From assembly GCA_027382625.1 (NCBI GenBank), contig JAJKFJ010022100.1:1-64000 (forward strand): a DNA stretch of 64,000 nucleotides, in the 5' to 3' direction. Every line of letters starts with the position of its first letter. Position 1 is the stretch's first letter. The position numbers were made by a program, and so were the translations under genes. This DNA is from Tetmemena sp. SeJ-2015. Taxonomy: Eukaryota; Ciliophora; Spirotrichea; Sporadotrichida; Oxytrichidae. Under the pieces are notes generated by a model. The model made no database searches. It saw only the letters and a list, made by a program, of their open reading frames with translations, and was not told where the DNA came from. Below, piece after piece: positions 57,159-64,000 of this stretch.

Positions 57159-57626
57159 ATGAGTGCAATGAATGAGCAGCAGAACTCCAAGGCGCAGACA
57201 AACCGTCCCTTCGAAACTGCTTTGATATTGATGAGTGAAAACCAAATTCCCCCCCAACCTTCTAACAGGAGCTATCAGCCAGCAGTTCAATAGCAGCAGC
57301 ACTAACTCAACAGATTAAACTAGATGCAGCAGCAATAGCAGCAGCAACAGCACCAACAACAACAGCAATAATAATCATCATAATCGCAACACGGAGCACT
57401 CTAAAATCATAATTTTACTCAAAATGTATATGGCACAAACAACCAAGTCAATTTACTTCAGCAGTCGCAACAGTTTTACGGCTCAACTTAAAATTCAAAA
57501 TAGCTCACCTCAAAGCATTTAGGTTCTTCAATAAGTTACATAAAAAAAATAATGTATTTTAAAGAAGTGCAAAAGTAGTTTCATAACTAATAGTAGAATC
57601 AATCTAAGCCAAAATACTAAAGATGA
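57159..57626 (+). CDS. Gln/Asn-rich, prion-like low-complexity protein
   Basis: The frame is ATG 57159 to TGA 57624-57626, about 155 residues. It starts MSAMNEQQNSKAQTNRPFET and then carries poly-Gln mixed with His, Ser and Asn (MQQQQQQQQQHQQQQQQ), encoded by a mix of CAG, CAA, TAG and TAA. The use of all four Gln codons shows selection for the residue rather than a simple repeat expansion. The last approximately 35 residues (SYIKKIMYFKEVQKQ) are different in character and may be intron readthrough. It might be the last exon of a larger gene beginning near 56834. No domain recognised. Confidence 0.5.
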
Positions 57627-57793
57627 TGATATCATGTTGTAATTTAAGAAGTTATAGTTGTGTAGTTTATTTGATCCGTAATATGAAAGTTGTTGACTCA
57701 CTTCAAGTAAAGAAAAAACAATAGATTTTGAGAAAGCAATTTAGAATTTTATTTATTTTAGAATGAAGAAATTATTGCAACTATAAAATATAA

Positions 57794-58199
57794 TCAGAAG
57801 TTTTCTCTGAAGGAATTTATTACCTCATCCTTTAAGCTGTTATTTACATCATTTTCCAGCTAGACAAGTTCACTCTCAGCTAAGAATATAATATTAAAAA
57901 TAGAATTAGTCTACTATATTCGGCATTAAAATTTGCTCCTCGATTTTAGTTTCTTCAGCTAGGAGTTCTCTAAAGATTTAAGATCCATTAGACTTGTGCA
58001 TTCAAAAAAATTAATCATTAATTGGATGATATTAGTGCAAATCTATAGTTTCATAGCTAATCTTAGGAGGAGAGAGCATTTTGCCATTCTTAATTTGGTT
58101 TTCATCTTCCTCATCATCATGATTAAGTAGATATTCCTCTATAGTCGTGAGATTAATTTATGAGCTCATCCTGTTTTAAACTTGTTTCTCAGTCTCCAT
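57794..58199 (-). CDS. Small unknown acidic protein with one IES
   Basis: The start is ATG 58199 (METEKQVQNRMSSQINLTTI). An acidic stretch (EEYLLNHDDEEDENQ) is followed by SPPKISYETIDLH, then, after the IES at 57996, KSNGSQIFRELLAEETKIEE and QILMPN. A further intron (GTAGAC...TTCTTAG) leads towards ESELVQLENDVNNSLKDE, though the exact junction is not resolved. The end is probably TGA 57794-57796. No family recognised. Confidence 0.5.
57996..58039. other. IES, 39 bp, pointer GTGCA
   Basis: GTGCA occurs at 57996-58000 and 58035-58039. On the minus strand removal gives SYETIDLHKSNGSQIFREL and removes a TGA. Confidence 0.75.
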
Positions 58200-58511
58200 C
58201 TGATCAATAATTCTATTTCATTTTGAATGTGTAAATGAGATTAGAATTGCTTGTTTCTGTATTTCTCTCTTAGAATTTTATGGTCTCTGAGCTTCACTAT
58301 GTTTGTGTTTTACCTGCTCAGTTATAAAAATATTGCACCTAGGAAGATAAAGAAGAGAGTACATTTGATTTCAGTTTACCAAAAATAGATGATACATGGG
58401 AGTTTACTGTCTAAGCGTGCTGAGTTGAAGTAGTTTAATAACTAATATCCAGCTGGTTATTAAATCTGGCGAATTTCAAAGAATAAGTATCAAGTTAAAC
58501 ATATGAAGAAA

Positions 58512-61500
58512 TCATAGTAAAATGGTGATAGAAGAAATCCTGGGTGCAAAATAAGTTTACTTGAAGTTTTCATTACACTGAATAAACTTCTCTTTTGCAA
58601 GATTCACTAACTCATTTAGATTATTCAGAGATTTCTAGGCAATTTTTACATACTTATAGAACTATATCTTCTGCAAGTCAATTTCTTAGTAATCAATTTC
58701 ATCAACATAGACATCATCATACCCATCATTATAGATATCTTCTGCGAAAGTTTAATCTAAGAAGTGTGATGGTTCATCTAAATCCCAATCCCCTTCACCA
58801 TTCAATTGCCCATTTGAAGAGCAACTCACGCTCTCGTCACTGCTTGATACCTTAGACTCCTCATTTGATTCCTCTATTATTTTGCTAGCAGAGCGAGAAT
58901 TTTATCTGGTCTTAGATCTTTCCTAATTTTCTCTCTTTCTGATAATAAAGTCTTAACTCCTAAGATTCTGAATATAAAGATTGTATTTTTTAATTAGCTC
59001 TCCAGACTTCAGTTTATCAGCTGCAGCAGCTAGTATCTAGCTAAACTTCAGAATCTAAGCTAACTTTAGGGGTTCTTCTTCAAAGAGGGCATACTGGGCC
59101 TTGTTTAAATATTTTAAAGAAGAGTTTATCTTATTGAGTGCAATTCTTCTCTCGAAACCTATTTGAGCTAAGTAGAGTACGCTGGATCTATCTTGGATTA
59201 AAATTTTTCTAAATTTCTTATGGTTGAGGCAAAACAAGATCACTGGATCTTATCTCTACACTAAATATTTTGAAATAAAGTAAGCACTGTATAGTTGAAG
59301 TTTGTCCTGATCTTATATATGATTTCAGCCTCCCCGAAAAAGCTGCCTGTTATGTAAGTAGTCAAAAGCTAACCGTTTTAATTTTCAACGTCAATCTTCC
59401 CTGAATTGATAAAATAGAGATAGCTAAAGTGTTTTCCCCTTGACACGATTGTGGAACCAGGTTAGTGGACTTAGCAAGTTATATTCTTAATTATTTTGCC
59501 GATGTACCATGAATCAGCATAGTACTAAATATCATGATCTTCGAAAAAATAGCTGAACTTTCGTATATAGGGCTTGAACACTTCCATTAAAAGCTTTTGC
59601 TTGATTTTAGGTGGAAGACTGATGTAAAACTCTTCGCTTTTTACAGATTTGAAATAGTACTTAAAGGCGGATTCGATATCTAATAGAGCATTCCTAGTTT
59701 CAGATGCTTTGAATTTGGCAGTGCTGTCTAACTTCGAAATTTTCATAAACAGCAACTCCAAGTCGCCCTTCTTATCATCAAGCATCTGCTGTGGATTGCT
59801 AATGATAGCGCTATTTGTAAATTACTGTCTAAATTGCATAGAAAAGAAGGAAAACATCTACTGTAGGAACATCATATAAGAGATAACGAAAATAGCTTAG
59901 CTGGGGTTTATAAATGCTGAATAGTCTCCATAGCCCACCACAGAGAAAGATGTGAAGATATAGTAAAACGACTTCAAATAGAGACTAAAGAACTGTATCC
60001 GATGGACTCCATGCTCGTAGACCCACCCTGACTTGTTATTCTAAAATTGGTCCTCTCCTATGTACAGCCACATGCATGAAAGTAAATGGAAAATGAAGTA
60101 ATAGACTATCAGCAGTTTCAGAAGATAAAGAACTTTTAAGGCAGTTACTTTGTGGTTGTTATTGTAAGAAAAAATGTTAGAAGTCAGTTTGGTTATCGAT
60201 TTGAAGAAATTTACGAATCTCTTAATTCTGAGATAACGCAGTAAAAAAATATAGCGTAGCTTAAAAGCATAAACTGGCAGATAGCTTTCCCAGGTTATTA
60301 TACCTGGGAGTACACTCAGAAGATCAATAAAGAAGAAGGACTTCATGTAAACTCTGAATGCATCTCTGATGTAAATTATTACCTCAACATCAATCATTTA
60401 CTGTGAAATGCAGTTTATTACCATATCGGCAAGTATGATGAAATCAATGTAGAGATCTAATTTATTCTCATTTATAAGTATTTAGATCAACAGAAGCGAA
60501 ATCATTTTGATAAGCCATAAGTGTTGCATAGTTTATAGGTATTATCCAAAAACTGATAATGAACATACAAGCTATATTGAACTCCCAAAAGATCTTGAAT
60601 CTGGAATTATACTCTATAAAGCATATTATAAATTAAACCATTTGAGCTTTTAGTTTCTATTGAAAAAATCAAAGTCAAAAGAGTCCAGAATCTTTTGCTT
60701 TTTTTCAGTTATTCCTCTCATTGATTTTCTAGATTTTAGATCTGTAGAGGTTTTCATTCTCCTTAAAAATGTGTTACCTCTGACGTATGAACGAACCTTA
60801 CCCCATAAGTAGTTCATCCTTTCCTGCTTCTTTTCATTTTCAATATTCATCATCGCGAGAGCTTTTATGAACTCCTTCCTACTTCTTTTCTCTTTATCCT
60901 TAACATCTTACTCTTTTCTTATTCTGTAGTTCTTATACAACTTCCTGAAGCATTTTAAATTAAAGATGCTTTAAAAGTTGATTTCTAGAGAGAGTAGCAT
61001 TTCCTTTTCTGATTTTTCTTTTTTTTCTCCTTTTCTTTGATTGTATTCCTGAGAGTTTCCTAGCTGACTATAATTTGTTTTTTCCTTTAGCCTGGACTTC
61101 CAGGCTCTATTCGTGCCACCTAGCTCTAAGTCTATCTCTTCACTATTTTATTACTTGATCTCTTTATCTTGATTGAGTTGGGACTCAACTGGCTGTTGAA
61201 GACGTCACTTTGAGATACTCCAACACTCTATTCTATAAGTGTCAAGCTTGTGCCATAAGTGCGCCTTCATTATACATGGTGGTTGATTCCTAATAGTTTT
61301 AAACGTTTTGTAAAAAGTAAAAATGCTTAAAGCATTATAAATATAACCTCTTTGGATCTTCGTCTTCCCGCCAAGCGTATCCTTTTCCAAAAGTGGGTCT
61401 CTACATAGTTGTCTAACTTTATGGGCTCTGGTTAAATCTTGAATTCTCATCCTAGGCTTTGAGATTCTTGTTGCTGACATTCCTCCTTCTTAAGTGGTCA

Positions 61501-61860
61501 TTTAGGAATCCCTTAGCTGAATCCATGCTGATTTCATGGTGACTGTTGATATTTGACTTTCCATTCAAAATTTAAATAAGACACACACTCTATTGACTGA
61601 AAATGCCTGTTTTCTTCTCAAAATAAAAAGCATTTCACTTCTCGTCATAAATGCTGGTTCTCTTTCTGTGCGCATAAGCAAGGTGAGTTTAGTCTCTTCT
61701 GGCATCACTAGTTCTTTGCGTTACAAAAGGCTAGGGTGACATAAGCAAATTTGAGGAGTGGTTGTTTCTGATGTCTATTTCTCTAAAGTTTGACGCATTT
61801 CTTGAATGAAATAATTCTTGCTCGTCCTTTAAAAACTCACTTTAAGAAGTTCAAAATGCT
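58512..61860 (-). CDS. Cyclic-nucleotide-gated-type voltage-dependent K+ channel
   Basis: A six-TM channel of the EAG/HCN/CNG group. Cytoplasmic N-terminus: DSAKGFLNDHLRRRNVSNKN, FGKGYAWREDEDPKR and more upstream, 5' end not fixed. S1 is WEFNIACMFIISFWIIPINY; S2 is LYIDFIILADMVINC after IES removal; S3 is SFFFIDLLSVLPGI; the S4-like segment KLRYIFLLRYLRIKRFVNFF has spaced Arg/Lys; S5 is LKLLIVYYFIFHLLSCMWLY. The pore is KSFYYIFTSFSVVGYGDYSA, where GYGD is the K+ filter. S6 follows (FVISYMMFLQQMFSFF). A C-linker and a cyclic-nucleotide-binding domain come next (STIVSRGKHFSYLYFINSGK, TYITGSFFGEAEII). The tail is acidic and Ser-rich, ending at TGA 58512-58514. Expected in plasma or ciliary membrane. 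One IES is mapped at 60453. A frame shift between about 61200 and 61380 in the N-terminus is unresolved. Confidence 0.85.
60453..60488. other. IES, 31 bp, pointer AGATC
   Basis: AGATC occurs at 60453-60457 and 60484-60488. On the minus strand removal joins NDFASVDL to YIDFIILADMVINC (start of S2) and removes a TGA. Confidence 0.85.
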
Positions 61861-62237
61861 TACATATATGCTGCTTTGGTTATTCTCAAAATTAAAAACA
61901 TCATTTTCTGTAGCATTCTAACTCCTATCTACATAAACTATTGATAAAGTAATTTAAGACTAGAATTTATAATTTTAATTTATCATTTATACAGGTAAGA
62001 ATCAGAAAAAAGGGTGAATTTACTCACCATCAAGAAATTAGTTGATGAATTGTTTGGAATCTCCATTCATTTCGGATATAGGAACTTATAGTAACTAATT
62101 ATTCCTAAACTAATATACAATATTTTTTTTAAATGAACATGTTTTATCCAACTTCTTCTCATAATCAGTTGCACATATCTTATTTTAGGAAGTATTACAA
62201 TTACACTTTATGACTATTAAATTTACCTGTTCTTGGC
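61861..62237. other. Spacer / 5' and 3' flanks
   Basis: AT-rich sequence between the channel gene's 5' region and the CK2 beta 3' end. I see no supported gene. A short open stretch on the minus strand (MNGDSKQFINQFLDG near 62030-62070) has GTGAGT after it and might be a first exon of the channel gene. Confidence 0.35.
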
Positions 62238-63010
62238 TTAGACCTCTCTGTGCATTTTCTCCTTTTCGATGCCTCCAAGAGAATCCTCCACATACTTGAC
62301 AGTTCCCTGAGGAGGTTGGAAGTATTTGCTGCCTCTCTTTCCATGGACCTTAAATCCGTATATCTTGGGCTCGTAGAGATAAATCTTAGGAGGGAGTATG
62401 ACTGCCTCAGGATAGTGCTTCAAGAACATGTGAGGGAAGCTGGTTCCAAAGTAAGCTCCATCGATATTCACACTTCTGCTCTTGGGAAGATAGACCTCCT
62501 CACAACGAGGGCAGAATACCTTAAATCTGCAGGTCTTAAGTGCGTCTGAAAGCCCAACTGGCAAAGTCTTTTGCTTGTCGCAAAGAGCGCGAGGGCAGTA
62601 CCCGAAAACACCAGATAAGTATTTCTGGTAAATTTTGGCCATGCCCTTTGGAGTTTAAATGTAGCGTGTGTGGATGAGTCCGTACAAGTCTGACGCCTCC
62701 TGATTAAGCTCTAGGAAGTGCTCGTCTGATAAATCCTCCTCATTTGGAGCGAGAGGGGAGAGAATCATCTTGATGCAAGTCTTGAACTTATCCTTTGCAA
62801 AGTTAGCTTGCAGCCCATACAAATTACTATAAGAATGAAATTGAACTGATCTCTGATGAAGTCCTCATCTACCTCTACTAAAAACTCGTGTCCTTCGAGG
62901 GTACAGAACCAGCGGATCCAACCCAAGTTAGTCATCTCATCTGACATGGCGTCAATATCGACGTGCTCTTCTCCAGAGTCTGAGTTTTAGGCAAGTTGTT
63001 CCTCTTCCAT
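62238..63010 (-). CDS. CSNK2B: Casein kinase II regulatory (beta) subunit
   Basis: The start is ATG 63010 ([20 protein letters not shown]), giving an acidic leader before [20 protein letters not shown]. Then come [20 protein letters not shown] (after IES removal), [20 protein letters not shown] and [19 protein letters not shown]. The zinc site has two pairs, CPRALC and CPRC (about 37 residues apart), and is followed by [19 protein letters not shown] and [19 protein letters not shown]. About 250 residues to 62238. The beta subunit dimerises through the zinc site and assembles the CK2 holoenzyme. In the ciliate code the TAA at 62238 is Gln and the frame continues (QAKNR, then a GTAA donor), so the true C-terminus may lie in a further exon. 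Confidence 0.95.
62821..62842. other. Very short IES, 17 bp, pointer AAATT
   Basis: AAATT occurs at 62821-62825 and 62838-62842. Removal on the minus strand gives [20 protein letters not shown], the conserved CK2 beta order, and repairs the frame. Confidence 0.9.
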
Positions 63011-63152
63011 TTCTTAGCCTGTTGAGTTAATTAAAAGCTTTTGAATTTAAATTTATATAATTATTTCAATCATCTTGATGAGGTGTAATTCTAATATGCG
63101 ATATCAACCTTAGAGTTACGAAAAATTAATTTTCTTTTGCTTATATAATCTC

Positions 63153-64000
63153 TCATTGCGAAAGTCCGTACGCCGGGTCATTTAAATAGGTTTATTGATG
63201 GTTGAGTAAAAATTAGAGGAGACGGTCCTAGCTCTCAGACTCGAATTTGAGGCAGTTTGTTTTAAGCAAACACTCTCTATATTTGGCCTATATTATATCC
63301 AGATCTTTTTGTCCTTTGATGACTCTGAGGAACTCTTCTACTTTCTTTTGGTGTCTAATTGTGTCTTATGCTGCTCTTGCTCTAAATGTATATTCAAAAA
63401 CTGTCCTTGCAATCTTGTACCTAGCCATGTCAACTATCCTCTGGCAGAGGTCCATCAGTAGTTTCACATTCGAAACCTTGAGCTTGAATGCTTCATTGAT
63501 AGTTTGGAAGAGTTTATTTTCCTCATAGTATACTATATTTATCATAGCCTCTACTATGTAAATATCTGGGTTTGTTGGGTCAAGTAAGTTGGCAAATTAA
63601 TATGCTATAAAATCAATGGCCTGATGCAGGCATTTTTAAGCATATTGACGATCTGTACGATCTACATAACCCCTTTCGCTTGTCCAAGCTTGCATAAAGT
63701 AACCATAAGCAGTTTTCTTCCTCATCAACCCTTCTTCGAAATAGGGAGTCGCTTATCTTTTCTCTTCGCATTCATGGAAATATTAAAATAGAGGAAGGCT
63801 GAGCCAATAATAAGGAAAAATATTTCATTTCTACAATCCTATTGAAAAAGAATTCGTCCTCTATTTCCTGGTGCAAAAAGATTGAAGTCCTAAATGCTTT
63901 CAAGTATAAATTATGGGCAAGCTCAAAACTCTTCTCGAAGTAATGGCAGTGACCAATATTTATCAAGGTTTGCACATCGTCTTCCTAGATTTATGACACT
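63153..64000 (-). CDS. Helical (TPR-like) protein, 5' end outside window
   Basis: The stop is TGA 63153-63155; the frame runs off the window end. Visible: DDVQTLINIGHCHYFEKSFE and LAHNLYLKAFRTSIF, both TPR-like helix pairs; after the IES, EMKYFHECEEKRQATPYFEE, RKKTAYGYFMQAWTSERGYV, CLHQAIDFIAYQFANLLDPT, NIVYYEENKLFQTINEAFKL and MDLCQRIVDMARYKIARTVF. The regular amphipathic helices suggest a solenoid adaptor or complex subunit. No specific family recognised. Confidence 0.55.
63778..63824. other. IES, 40 bp, pointer AAATATT
   Basis: The 7-bp repeat AAATATT occurs at 63778-63784 and 63818-63824. On the minus strand removal joins FNRIVEMKYF to HECEEKRQATPYFEE and removes a TGA. Confidence 0.85.

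Noticed and set aside
1..64000. Telomere repeats (C4A4/G4T4), TBE-type transposase, tRNA or rRNA genes, CRISPR arrays
   Set aside because: I looked for C4A4 tracts, transposase-like frames, tRNA B-box-like sequence and regular repeat-spacer patterns and found none I could support. This was an eye scan, not a computed search.

Overview
The window reads as germline (micronuclear) DNA of a spirotrich/hypotrich ciliate (Oxytricha-Stylonychia-like; the species cannot be told from sequence alone). Three things show this. (1) Real genes stay open only if TAA and TAG are read as Gln and TGA is the sole stop. (2) Introns are tiny (many 22-35 nt) with GT...AG ends. (3) Many genes are also interrupted by short AT-rich inserts that are not GT-AG introns. 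These inserts lie between perfect 3-7 bp direct repeats, and removing the insert plus one repeat copy restores the exact conserved protein. They are internal eliminated sequences (IESs) with pointer repeats, which are cut out when the somatic macronucleus forms. About 29 are located here.

Layout: 1-3.3 kb is homopolymer-rich, low-quality or low-complexity sequence. 3.46-5.08 kb holds a decayed membrane-protein gene, and 6.6-7.7 kb a fragmented unknown gene. 8.1-13.6 kb has three plus-strand genes, the last a MORN-repeat protein. 13.7-18.4 kb (minus) is a PHD-DDT-WHIM-PHD chromatin-remodelling subunit. 18.5 kb holds a second small MORN gene. 19.5-23 kb (minus) holds two Gln-rich proteins. 23.2-25.3 kb is a protein with a possible E2/RWD-like region and an acidic tail. 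25.6-26.4 kb (minus) is a small single-pass membrane protein. 26.6-27.6 kb is a PSTAIR-type CDK. 27.7-30.3 kb (minus) is YL1/VPS72 (H2A.Z deposition). 30.9-34.0 kb is an LRR protein. 34.3-35.4 kb (minus) is a UBE2H-like E2. 35.8-40.1 kb is an ankyrin-RRP6-type exonuclease fusion. 40.6-41.5 kb is peroxisomal dienoyl-CoA reductase. 41.6-43.0 kb (minus) is PSMD13/RPN9. 43.7 kb is LC8 dynein light chain. 44.1-44.7 kb is an OB-fold-like small protein. 44.8-48.6 kb (minus) and 48.7-51.5 kb (plus) are unknown low-complexity proteins. 51.8-53.7 kb is a PH-domain protein. 53.8-56.7 kb is a long coiled-coil protein. 57.2 kb is a Gln/Asn-rich protein. 57.8-58.2 kb is a small unknown gene. 58.5-61.9 kb (minus) is a cyclic-nucleotide-gated-type K+ channel. 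62.2-63.0 kb (minus) is CK2 beta. 63.2 kb to the end (minus) is a partial helical-repeat protein.

Most notable locus: the ankyrin-RRP6 gene is scrambled. Its last coding segment (stop codon and the catalytic YAR-D-H motif) lies on the opposite strand at 38402-38720, inside the gene and upstream of the segment it must follow. An 8-bp pointer (AATAAGGC) occurs at 40124-40131 and, inverted, at 38713-38720. Joining there gives the exonuclease motif DWRIRPLPQGMLDYARSD without a gap. A 14-bp pointer flanks the 441-bp block holding the inverted segment. To make the somatic gene, the cell must therefore both excise and invert DNA.

The genes look like ordinary single-copy housekeeping loci, each apparently its own future nanochromosome, with short AT-rich spacers and no operon logic. 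IES load is uneven: some genes have several, while neighbours such as the dienoyl-CoA reductase, LC8 and the 25.6-kb membrane protein show none.
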